Below the pieces are notes generated by a model that was not told where the DNA came from, ran no database searches, and saw nothing but the letters and a program-made list of their open reading frames with translations. From Mycolicibacterium austroafricanum (GTDB lineage Bacteria; Actinomycetota; Actinomycetes; Mycobacteriales; Mycobacteriaceae), in the NCBI RefSeq assembly GCF_000612725.1, contig NZ_HG964450.1, forward strand, positions 258,428 through 322,427: DNA of 64,000 bases. Direction: 5' to 3'. How positions within the stretch are numbered: position 1 is the first letter of the stretch; the number at the start of each line of letters is the position of its first letter. The translations under genes were made by a program, and so were the position numbers. Positions 27,244-34,350 of this stretch are shown one piece after another.

Positions 27244-28614
27244 TCAGCAGTGGTGGAGCAACTCGGTCAGCTCGCCGTCGAAGCGGTCGGCCAGATCCCA
27301 CAGGTCGTCGACCAGCTGCGGGCACGACAGAATACCCACATTAAGGGTGTCGCCCAGCGACATCACTGTGATGTTGAGCCCCGACCCGTGAAAGATCGGG
27401 CCCAGCGGATACAGCGCAGTGATCGCGGCGCCGCCGCTGTACAACGTGGTCGTCGGCCCGGCCACGTTGGAGATCACGCAGTTGTGGATCGCCGTGTGGG
27501 TCAGCGGGGTGTGCGACAGAACGCTCAGCAGCGTCTCGAACGCGCCGCGGGACAGCGACTGCGCCAGGTCCACCAGCAGCGTCGGGCCCAGCGATGCGCT
27601 GTGTTCCTTTGCCCGCGTGTCTGATTCGGCGATCGCGCGCAGCCGCTGCACCGGATCCTCGACGTCGGTGTGCAGGTTGCAGAACATCCCCGACAGCTGG
27701 TTGCGGCCCGGCCGGTCGGAGATGTCGTGCACCGACGCGGGCACCACCGCGATCAGCGGCTTGTCCGGCAGCTCGTCCCGGTCGGCCAGGAATCCGCGTA
27801 GGGCGCCTGCGCACAGCGCCATCACCACGTCGTTGACCTTGACGGCGAACCGGTCCTTCACCTTCTTCACGTCGTTGAGATCCAGCTGTACGAGGGCGAG
27901 ACAGCGCTCCGACGTCAGCTGCGCATTGAACCGGGTCGCCGGCGCGGAGAACGGCGCCGCCATGGTCTTACCGGTCAGCGCCCGGGTCACGGTCTTGGCG
28001 ATCACCGCCGTCGTCTCGGGGATCACCCTGGTCAGCTGCCACGGCAGCGTGACGAACCGCCACAGGCCGTCGGCGGCGATCCTCAGCCGCGTCGCGTCAC
28101 CGGGGCCCTCGACCGGTTCCGGGGGCGGGGCGTCGGGCACCTCGTCGCACAGCTGGTGGAGCAGGTGGGCCGCCGACACGCCGTCGACCGCCGCGTGGTG
28201 CACCTTGATCATCAACGCCAGGGTGTCGGCTTTCGCGCATCCCTCGATGACCCACATCTCCCACAGCGGTTTGGTGCGGTCCAGCAGGGTCGAGGCGATG
28301 TGACCGCAGACCTCGGCGAGTTCCTCGCGCCCTCCCGGCGCGGGCAACGCGATCCGGTTCAGGTGTCGCGCCAGGTCAAAGTCCTTGTCCTCCACCCACA
28401 CCGGATGATCGAGGTTCAGCTGACTGTCGGCGAGTTTGGCGCGGAACTCCGGCAGCGCCGGGATCCGCTTGGCCAGCTCGTCGCGGAACCGTTCGAAGCT
28501 GTAGCCGCCCGGAACCGTCGACGTGTCCAGTTCGACGACGGAGCACACATGAAGTGGCACCGTGGCCGACTCGCTGTACAGAAGACCCGCGTCGAGCCCG
28601 CTCAGCCTTTCCAT
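27244..28614 (-). CDS. Wax ester synthase/diacylglycerol acyltransferase (WS/DGAT)
   Basis: The 456-residue protein belongs to the mycobacterial Tgs/WS-DGAT family, which transfers acyl chains from acyl-CoA to diacylglycerol or fatty alcohols to make storage lipids. HHAAVDG at 139-145 is the catalytic HHxxxDG motif, PLWEMWVIEG (117-126) precedes it, and NDVVMALCAGALR and SNVAGP are typical C-terminal motifs. The length is normal. It has no close operon partner; the gap to the next leftward gene contains a short motif related to the palindromic repeats. Confidence 0.92.
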   Translation of the reverse strand: MERLSGLDAGLLYSESATVPLHVCSVVELDTSTVPGGYSFERFRDELAKRIPALPEFRAKLADSQLNLDHPVWVEDKDFDLARHLNRIALPAPGGREELAEVCGHIASTLLDRTKPLWEMWVIEGCAKADTLALMIKVHHAAVDGVSAAHLLHQLCDEVPDAPPPEPVEGPGDATRLRIAADGLWRFVTLPWQLTRVIPETTAVIAKTVTRALTGKTMAAPFSAPATRFNAQLTSERCLALVQLDLNDVKKVKDRFAVKVNDVVMALCAGALRGFLADRDELPDKPLIAVVPASVHDISDRPGRNQLSGMFCNLHTDVEDPVQRLRAIAESDTRAKEHSASLGPTLLVDLAQSLSRGAFETLLSVLSHTPLTHTAIHNCVISNVAGPTTTLYSGGAAITALYPLGPIFHGSGLNITVMSLGDTLNVGILSCPQLVDDLWDLADRFDGELTELLHHC

Positions 28615-28701
28615 CCCGGGACGATACCCCCACTGTGATCTGGATCAAACCGTCGGCTGGTCCGACCCCGACCCCGACATCGCCTCCAGTGCGCAAAAGC
28701 G

Positions 28702-28729
28702 CGAGAATGCCGCGCTGGACGCAGTCTCG
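28702..28729. repeat. Short palindrome possibly related to the 58-bp element
   Basis: CGAGAATGC and GCAGTCTCG pair at eight of nine positions with a 10-bp centre, total 28 bp. The end sequences resemble those of the 58-bp elements but the inner arms are missing. It sits between the WS/DGAT gene and the membrane gene to its right. Relationship is tentative. Confidence 0.3.
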
Positions 28730-28734
28730 GCGTA

Positions 28735-29511
28735 TCAGGTGGAGAGGTCGAACTTCCCCTCGGCTAGCCGTTTCGGTGCCCGGCCGTCGACCAGTTCTTC
28801 GCGGTCCTCAGGATGCTTCCAGTAGTGGCGCACCAGCCAGTAAAGCCCTGCGCCCCCGGGCACGTAGATGTCAGCCATGCCGATGATTTCTTCACTACCG
28901 TCCCGCAGTCGGAGCACGACCGCTCGAGGCGCCCGTCGAGATTCAGCGTGAGCGGCAACGTCGACGACGTCGTCCCACTCGAGGGCTCTCTCTGAGCGGA
29001 CGTCGACGTTCTCGATCATCGCCGGTGTCAGCTTGACGTGACCTATTCCGCCCCGACGCCACGCAAGAAGCAACCCGTACATGACGGTGCACAGTGCGAC
29101 TGCCGCGGCTCCGGCCCACACCGTCTGCAAGGCGCGCGTCTGCGCGAACTCGATCGCGCCCAATGGCGCCGCGACAACGAAGACCAGCAGACTCGGTATC
29201 GCCGCTACCGAGCCGGCGAGAATCAGAGCGGTAGTACGCCGGTCCGGCCACACAGTGAATCCGGTTGCGTCGCTAACTGTTCGCGATGTCGTTCGCCCTA
29301 GCATTATCAGCAGGACCGCAGACGCGAACAGGATCAGGAAGGCGGAAAACCCGATGGTGACCGCCAACGTCAGATAACCTCCGCGCGTTGAGGCCGCCGC
29401 ACCCAGGCCGAGGTAGGCAAGCGCGACACCAATACACGCGACAATCGCCGCCGCTGCGAATCTGCTACTGCGCCGCCACTCGTCTGGGTCGGGCAGATCT
29501 AGTACGGACAT
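28735..29511 (-). CDS. Membrane protein with C-terminal soluble domain, paired with WXG-like gene
   Basis: The 258-residue protein has four hydrophobic segments in its first 160 residues (AAAAIVACIGVALAYLGLG, LAVTIGFSAFLILFASAVLLIML, TALILAGSVAAIPSLLVFVVAAPLG, TVWAGAAAVALCTVMYGLLL). A soluble tail follows (KLTPAMIENVDV..., LEWDDVVDVAAH..., GSEEIIGMADIYVPGG), whose strand pattern recalls PH-like domains. No exact family is recognised. It overlaps the preceding WXG100-like gene by 13 bp, so the two are co-translated and likely work together, for example as secreted protein plus membrane partner or immunity factor. Confidence 0.7.
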   Translation of the reverse strand: MSVLDLPDPDEWRRSSRFAAAAIVACIGVALAYLGLGAAASTRGGYLTLAVTIGFSAFLILFASAVLLIMLGRTTSRTVSDATGFTVWPDRRTTALILAGSVAAIPSLLVFVVAAPLGAIEFAQTRALQTVWAGAAAVALCTVMYGLLLAWRRGGIGHVKLTPAMIENVDVRSERALEWDDVVDVAAHAESRRAPRAVVLRLRDGSEEIIGMADIYVPGGAGLYWLVRHYWKHPEDREELVDGRAPKRLAEGKFDLST

Positions 29512-30125
29512 ACGACATCACCGACGAACTTGCCCAGTTCGGCACCCCCGACGGCGCCAAATCCACCAAGGATCACCGCTCCGAGGGGAACCGTCAGCGG
29601 TGCGACGGGGCCGCCGAACGCACCGATGATCTCACCCTGCTCCTGCAGCGCGAACTCCTGCAGCACCGCCATTTCCTCTGCCGACGCCAGCACCGGGTCG
29701 ATGAGCACCACCCACTGGTCGGTCACGTTAAGCGGTCCGGCCTCGACCTGATCGGCCTTGCTCAACAGGGCCGCCCGCGCGCATCCGATCGTGCCGGCGC
29801 CGCTCGTGAGTGCCGCCGCCACCGCGGTGGTGTAGGCGCTGAATTGCTGCGCCCTGGCGTCGGCACGCCCGAACATCCCGGTCGCCGCGTCGTGTGCGGC
29901 TCCCGACCATCCGCGGGTTTCCGGGAGCCGATTGACCGCATCGTCGATCCCCGACACCGCGGAACCGACCGAACTTCCGCTGGATTCGACGGCTGCGCCA
30001 CTCGCACTCAACGCGTCCGGGTTCCAGCTCTGCAGCGTTGAACGGGAGGGGAGCACAGCGATTGATTCTTCCTCAGCTATCAAGCCCTCCAGTGCACCAA
30101 TTGCGGCGGGCACGTCCTTGGACAT
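29499..30125 (-). CDS. WXG100-like helical protein
   Basis: The 208-residue protein has an N-terminal helical region with RGWSGAAHDAA near residue 75, like the WxG turn of ESX/WXG100 substrates, then a long Ala-rich helix, and a glycine-rich hydrophobic end (PLTVPLGAVILGGFGAVGGAELG). The ATG at 30125 touches a 58-bp palindromic element, leaving no ribosome binding site, so the message may be leaderless or the true start may be a GTG near codon 24 that follows GAGGAAG. A longer reading to 30551 runs through the repeat and the neighbouring gene and is not credible. Type VII secretion is inferred from the helix pattern only. Confidence 0.6.
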   Translation of the reverse strand: MSKDVPAAIGALEGLIAEEESIAVLPSRSTLQSWNPDALSASGAAVESSGSSVGSAVSGIDDAVNRLPETRGWSGAAHDAATGMFGRADARAQQFSAYTTAVAAALTSGAGTIGCARAALLSKADQVEAGPLNVTDQWVVLIDPVLASAEEMAVLQEFALQEQGEIIGAFGGPVAPLTVPLGAVILGGFGAVGGAELGKFVGDVVCPY

Positions 30126-30183
30126 CGAGATTGCGTGCAGGGTCGTGACCTGCACGCAGCGCACGACCGTCAGCGCAATCTCG
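30126..30183. repeat. 58-bp palindromic element, copy D
   Basis: CGAGATTGCG and CGCAATCTCG bound a 58-bp palindrome with 18 of 22 arm positions paired. It abuts the start codon of the WXG-like gene and is followed on the right by a 39-bp tandem duplication that begins within its last three bases. Confidence 0.8.
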
Positions 30184-30258
30184 GCGACCAAGCCGGTCCC
30201 TGGCACGCCCCGCCGTCTCTCGGCGACCAAGCCGGTCCCTGGCACGCCCCGCCGCCTG
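30181..30258. repeat. 39-bp tandem duplication next to copy D
   Basis: Units at 30181-30219 and 30220-30258 both start TCGGCGACCAAGCCGGTCCC and differ only near their ends. They fill most of the divergent promoter space between the WXG-like gene and the XRE regulator. The unit starts with the right end of the palindromic element (TCGGCGACCAAG), as the 9-bp repeats near copy E also do. Confidence 0.85.
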
Positions 30259-30274
30259 AGGGAAGACTGAACCG

Positions 30275-31144
30275 ATGGACCAGCGACAGTTGGCCGACTT
30301 CCTGCGCACCCGGCGCGAAGCGCTGACCCCCGCGGACGTCGGCTTACCCACCGGCCGGCGCCGCCGCACCGCCGGCCTCCGTCGCGAGGAGGTCGCCGCG
30401 CTGGCGATGATCTCGACGGATTACTACAGCCGGATGGAACAGCAGCGCGGTCCGCAGCCGTCGGTGGATGTGCTCGCCTCGCTGGCGCGTGCGCTGCAAC
30501 TGACGCTGGACGAACGCGACCACCTGTTCCGGCTCGCCGGCCACAACGCACCCGCCCGAACCCCCGCCGGCGAGCAGGTCAGCACCGCCATGCTGCGCAT
30601 CCTCGACCGGCTCAGCGACACCCCGGCACAGGTGATGTCGGCGCTCGGCGAGACGCTGGTCCAAACCCCGGCCGCCAGGGCCCTACTCGGCGACGAGACC
30701 ACCTATCGGGGGTTGGCCCGCAGCGTGGTGTACCGCTGGTTCACCGACCCGACGTCGCGCACGGTGTACCCGGCGGAGGACCACGCCGCGATCGGACGCA
30801 ACTACGTCGCCGCCGCCCGGATGGGCTACACCCGGGACGGGGCCGGGTCGCGGGCGGCCGAAATCGTCGACGACCTGCTGAGCCGCAGCGACGAGTTCGC
30901 CGAACTGTGGAAGCAGCATCTGGTCGGAACGGCACACGAACTCGACAAACGCCTGGTGCACCCGGCTCTCGGGGTGCTCGAACTGCAGTGCCAGATCCTG
31001 CACGACCCCGCTCAGCTGCACACACTGCTGGTCTTCACCGCCGCACCGGGAACTCCCAGCCACGCCAAGCTCGCCGCGCTGGGCGCCGACCCGCAGTCCT
31101 ATCGGCGCGGACGCTCCATCAACGGATCGACAGTCCCTGAATAA
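30275..31144 (+). CDS. XRE-family regulator with MmyB-like ligand-binding domain
   Basis: The 289-residue protein has an N-terminal helix-turn-helix: [41 protein letters not shown] and [13 protein letters not shown] are the usual signature of this actinobacterial group. Residues about 100-280 match the MmyB-like ligand-binding domain that binds small lipophilic molecules ([38 protein letters not shown]). These regulators usually control an adjacent short-chain dehydrogenase, and one starts 20 bp downstream on the same strand. ATG at 30275 after GGAAG. Confidence 0.88.
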   Translation: MDQRQLADFLRTRREALTPADVGLPTGRRRRTAGLRREEVAALAMISTDYYSRMEQQRGPQPSVDVLASLARALQLTLDERDHLFRLAGHNAPARTPAGEQVSTAMLRILDRLSDTPAQVMSALGETLVQTPAARALLGDETTYRGLARSVVYRWFTDPTSRTVYPAEDHAAIGRNYVAAARMGYTRDGAGSRAAEIVDDLLSRSDEFAELWKQHLVGTAHELDKRLVHPALGVLELQCQILHDPAQLHTLLVFTAAPGTPSHAKLAALGADPQSYRRGRSINGSTVPE

Positions 31145-31164
31145 CGCGCCAAGGTTTCGCCACA

Positions 31165-32127
31165 GTGGACCACATGACACGCAAAGCCACGGTGGACGTT
31201 CCCGACCTGCACGGCAAGCTGGCCGTCATCACCGGCGGCAGCGACGGGATCGGCTTCGGGCTGGCCGGTCGGCTGGCCGCCGCAGGCGCCGAGGTGATCC
31301 TTCCGGTGCGCAATGCCGACAAAGGCAGGCGCGCAGCCGACGCGATCCGCACCACCACACCCGACGCCCGGATCAGCACCCGCCCGATGGACCTGTCGTC
31401 GCTGCAGTCGGTCGCCGACCTCGCCGACGAGCTGCTCCGCGAGGGCAGGCCCATCCACCTGCTGATCAACAACGCCGGTGTGATGAACCCGCCCAGTCGG
31501 CAGACCACCGTCGACGGCTTCGAACTGCAATGGGGCACCAATCATCTCGGACATTTCGCATTGACTGCGCGGCTGCTTCCGCTGCTGACCGCCGGCGCTG
31601 CGCGGGTGACGACGCAGTCGAGCATCTCGGCGGCACGCCACGCGATCAACTGGGACGACCTGAACTTCGAGAAGTCGTACGCGGTAGGCAAGGCCTACAG
31701 CCAGTCCAAGATCGCGAACCTGATGTTCGGCCTGGAGCTGGACCGCCGCAGCAGGCATGCCGGCTGGGGCATCACCAGCAACGTCGCGCACCCCGGCGTG
31801 ACCGCCACCAATCTGCTTGCGGCCCAACCGCATATGGGCCGAGACGGCGACACGCTCAGCGTCCGGCTGATCCGGCGTCTCGCCGGGCTGGGCATCCTCA
31901 CCCAGACCGTCGACCAGGGCCTGCTTCCCGCCCTGTATGCCGCCACCCACCCCGATGCCGAAGGCGGTAAGTTCTACGGGCCCAGCGGGTTCCAGCATCT
32001 GAGCGGCGCTCCCGCCGAGCAGCAGGTGTATGGGCCGGCGCGCGATGACGCCGACGCCGCGCGACTCTGGAGGGTGTCCGAGCAGCTCGCCGGGGTGCAG
32101 TTCGCGCTACCGCGAGCCGGCGCCTGA
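31165..32127 (+). CDS. Short-chain dehydrogenase/reductase (SDR)
   Basis: The 320-residue protein has the Rossmann motif TGGSDGIG, the NNAG motif in [10 protein letters not shown], the N in [12 protein letters not shown], a serine in QSSISA and a YSQSK segment in place of the canonical YxxxK. It resembles the NAD(P)-dependent oxidoreductases related to retinol dehydrogenases. It follows the XRE regulator by 20 bp and is probably its target. Two starts are possible, GTG at 31165 and ATG at 31174; neither has a strong ribosome binding site. The substrate is unknown. Confidence 0.82.
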   Translation: MDHMTRKATVDVPDLHGKLAVITGGSDGIGFGLAGRLAAAGAEVILPVRNADKGRRAADAIRTTTPDARISTRPMDLSSLQSVADLADELLREGRPIHLLINNAGVMNPPSRQTTVDGFELQWGTNHLGHFALTARLLPLLTAGAARVTTQSSISAARHAINWDDLNFEKSYAVGKAYSQSKIANLMFGLELDRRSRHAGWGITSNVAHPGVTATNLLAAQPHMGRDGDTLSVRLIRRLAGLGILTQTVDQGLLPALYAATHPDAEGGKFYGPSGFQHLSGAPAEQQVYGPARDDADAARLWRVSEQLAGVQFALPRAGA

Positions 32128-32139
32128 GTCCTTGGGCAC

Positions 32140-32197
32140 CGAGATTGCGTCCAGGGCTGTGAGGTGCGCGCAGCACACGACCGTCAGCGCAATCTCG
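32140..32197. repeat. 58-bp palindromic element, copy E
   Basis: The element starts CGAGATTGCG and ends CGCAATCTCG (16 of 22 arm positions pair). It lies between the converging SDR and TetR genes and is followed immediately by a 9-bp tandem array. Confidence 0.8.
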
Positions 32198-32314
32198 GCG
32201 ACTAAGGCGACCATGGCGACCAAGGCGACCAAGGCGGCCAAGGCGGCCAAGGCGACTAAGGCGACCAAGGCGACCCCGGCGACCAAGGCAATCTCGGCGA
32301 CTAAGGCGGCAAAG
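32198..32314. repeat. 9-bp tandem array (GCGACCAAG)n next to copy E
   Basis: Thirteen 9-bp units follow each other without gaps; most are GCGACCAAG, GCGACTAAG or GCGGCCAAG. One unit, GCAATCTCG at 32288-32296, repeats the end of the palindromic element itself. The array ends 7 bp beyond the tetR stop at 32321. It could vary in copy number between strains. Confidence 0.85.
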
Positions 32315-32320
32315 CACCCG

Positions 32321-33004
32321 CTAGCGGGACTGCGCGGAATCCCCGGCGCCCGCCGGCACCCAGTGGTGCATCGCCGACTCCAGCTCCGGCTGACTCAGCG
32401 CGCCTGCCGGAAGCTGTTCCAGGCCCTGCTGAGACCGCATGCCCTGCAACAGGATCGCCACGTAGCGCCGCCACAGATCCGCCGACACCTCGCCGGAGTA
32501 CTCGCTCACCGTGCCCGCCATCAGACCCAGCAGCGGCATGTCGGTCGCCGACACCTCGGGACGCAGATAGCCGTCCCGCTGGGCGCGCTCGACGAGCTTG
32601 GAGATACGCGGATGCAGCTCGGTGCGGGCGGCGTCCACCCGGCCCCCGCAGTACGCCCTGCTGAACACGACCTCGCGCAGGCCGCGGTCGGTCGCCGTCA
32701 TCTCGCACAACTGCCAGACGAACCAGGCGAACCCCTCCCAGGAATCCTCGGCGTCGAGCGCGGTCTCGGCGAGCACGACGAGCTGATCGATCCCGTCCCG
32801 GAAGATCGCCTCGAACAGCGCGTCCTTGGTGGGAAACCGCCGGTAGACGGTGCCCACACCGAGGTTGGCGTGGTGCGCCACCTCGTTCAGCGTGGCCTCC
32901 AGCCCGCGGGTGGCGCAGAGTTCGCGGGCGGCCTCGATGATCCGCCGCCGGTTGCGCTCGGCATCCTTGCGCAGGCCCGCCGCCTCCGGATCCCCAGCAC
33001 TCAT
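32321..33004 (-). CDS. TetR-family regulator (paralog 1)
   Basis: The 227-residue protein has a TetR DNA-binding domain: RRRIIEAARELCATRGLEATLNEVAHHANLGVGTVYRRFPTKDALFEAIF, with the helix-turn-helix at about 35-60. The C-terminal ligand/dimer domain (DSWEGFAWFVWQLCEMTATDRGLREVVFSRAYCGGRVD) is closely shared with the next gene, showing duplication. ATG at 33004 was chosen over 33079, which only adds an Arg-rich stretch. It lies 56 bp downstream of the second tetR, in the same direction. Confidence 0.88.
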   Translation of the reverse strand: MSAGDPEAAGLRKDAERNRRRIIEAARELCATRGLEATLNEVAHHANLGVGTVYRRFPTKDALFEAIFRDGIDQLVVLAETALDAEDSWEGFAWFVWQLCEMTATDRGLREVVFSRAYCGGRVDAARTELHPRISKLVERAQRDGYLRPEVSATDMPLLGLMAGTVSEYSGEVSADLWRRYVAILLQGMRSQQGLEQLPAGALSQPELESAMHHWVPAGAGDSAQSR

Positions 33005-33060
33005 GTCGCCGAGTGTACGGACGGCGGCCGAGCGTACAGAAGCCCGCGCACGGGCGCGGG

Positions 33061-33714
33061 TCAGCCGGACGGGTCCCATCCGTGCATCGCCGCGTGCATC
33101 TGCTCCTCACCGAGCGCGTCGACGCCGAGCGGCTTCTGATCCGGACGGCATCTCATTCCCTCGAGGAGAAGCTCGACGTATCGCCGCCAGAGTTCGGGAT
33201 CGACATCCCCGGCCCACTCCCCGACAGTGCCGGCCAGTAGTCCGATGACCGGCATGTCCGTGGATTCGACGTCCGGACGCAGGTATCCGTCACGCCGCGC
33301 CCGTTCCACCAGTTCCTTCATCAGCGGGGCCAGCCGCTCGCGGACGCGCTCCACACGGTTGCCGCCGTAGGCCTTGCTGTACACCATTTCGCGGAGCCCA
33401 CGGTCGGTTGCGGTGAGTAGACACTGGCGCTCGACGAACCACACGAACCCCTCCCACGAATCCTGGTGTCGCAGAGCAGCTTCCGCAAGACAGACCACCT
33501 CGTCGACACCGCTTTCGAAGATCGCCTCGACGAGCTCCTCCTTGGTGGCGAACCGGCGGTAGACCGTGCCAACGCCGACACCCGCGTGACGGGCCACATC
33601 GTTGAGGCTGGCCTCCATGCCCTCGACGGCGAAGAGCTCGCGCGCAGCGGTGAGCACGCGCTGCCTGTTGCGCTCGGCGTCCTTGCGCAGACCACGGCAG
33701 GGTTTGTCAATCAC
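33061..33714 (-). CDS. TetR-family regulator (paralog 2), divergent from mmpS-mmpL
   Basis: The 217-residue protein is a TetR regulator close to its downstream neighbour over its whole length (LRKDAERNRQRV, GVGVGTVYRRFATKEELVEAIF, DSWEGFVWFVERQCLLTATDRGLREMVYSKAYGGNRV). It is divergent from mmpS, so it probably represses that exporter operon and itself. GTG at 33714 gives an N-terminus like that of the paralog; TTG codons at 33723 and 33744 are alternatives and no start has a good ribosome binding site. Confidence 0.85.
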   Translation of the reverse strand: MIDKPCRGLRKDAERNRQRVLTAARELFAVEGMEASLNDVARHAGVGVGTVYRRFATKEELVEAIFESGVDEVVCLAEAALRHQDSWEGFVWFVERQCLLTATDRGLREMVYSKAYGGNRVERVRERLAPLMKELVERARRDGYLRPDVESTDMPVIGLLAGTVGEWAGDVDPELWRRYVELLLEGMRCRPDQKPLGVDALGEEQMHAAMHGWDPSG

Positions 33715-33759
33715 GAAGTCCAATTTAGTGATGTGCCTTACCAAAACGCAATAACCGGA

Positions 33760-33788
33760 TTGACTCTATCCACTTGCGCGCCTAGATT
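33760..33788 (+). promoter_or_regulatory. Candidate promoter of the mmpS-mmpL operon
   Basis: TTGACT at 33760-33765 and TAGATT at 33783-33788 are separated by exactly 17 bp and point toward mmpS. This fits a housekeeping-type promoter. It lies close to the start of the divergent tetR, where the repressor would be expected to bind. Confidence 0.5.
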
Positions 33789-33915
33789 GCCTAACAGATC
33801 GCATGCCGGCTGGTGGCCTGCGGAGTCCCTCGTCGAAAGGCACGACTTTGCCTGCAGCTTTCGCGCGCACAAAACTCCCCCGAAAGTCGTTGCACAGCAG
33901 TGCCGATCACGCGCG

Positions 33916-34350
33916 GTGCGCGTGGTGATCACTGTCGTCAAGCGGGTCTGGCTACCCGTGCTGGTGATCGCCGCGGTGGCGGTCGGCGCCGTGACGGTGG
34001 CGAATCTGCGGTCGGTGTTCGGCTCCGACAAGGCCATCGTCACGCCGGTGGACGCCGACACCGCCGAGAACTTCAACCCCAAGGTCGTCACCTACGAGAT
34101 CTTCGGCTCCGGTTCCACCGCGACCATCAACTACGCCGACCTGGACGGGAAACCGCAGCGCACGGGCGAGGTGAGTCTGCCCTGGTCACTGACCTTGGAG
34201 ACGACGTTGCCGTCCGTGATGCCCAACATCATGGCCCAGGGCGACGGTCAATCCATCACCTGCCGAGTCACCGTCGATGACGAGGTGAAAGACGAGAGGA
34301 CGGCCGAGGGCTTGAACGCCGCCACCTACTGCCTGGTGAAGGCAGCATGA
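33916..34350 (+). CDS. mmpS: MmpS-family membrane protein
   Basis: The chosen GTG at 33916 gives 144 residues, the usual MmpS length. A single N-terminal membrane helix ([19 protein letters not shown]) is followed by the periplasmic domain with [21 protein letters not shown] and [12 protein letters not shown], both MmpS hallmarks, and two cysteines near the C-terminus (SITCRV, ATYCLV). MmpS proteins assist the cognate MmpL transporter in lipid or siderophore export. The stop overlaps mmpL as ATGA. GTG codons at 33922 and 33925 are also possible starts; none has a strong ribosome binding site. Confidence 0.88.
   Translation: MRVVITVVKRVWLPVLVIAAVAVGAVTVANLRSVFGSDKAIVTPVDADTAENFNPKVVTYEIFGSGSTATINYADLDGKPQRTGEVSLPWSLTLETTLPSVMPNIMAQGDGQSITCRVTVDDEVKDERTAEGLNAATYCLVKAA

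Noticed and set aside
30126..30551. N-terminal extension of the WXG-like gene to 30551
   Set aside because: The extension runs through a palindromic repeat and a tandem duplication and over the start of the XRE gene; it is Arg-rich without family support.
32198..32314. CRISPR array
   Set aside because: The 9-bp units follow each other without spacers and there are no cas genes; it is a simple tandem repeat.
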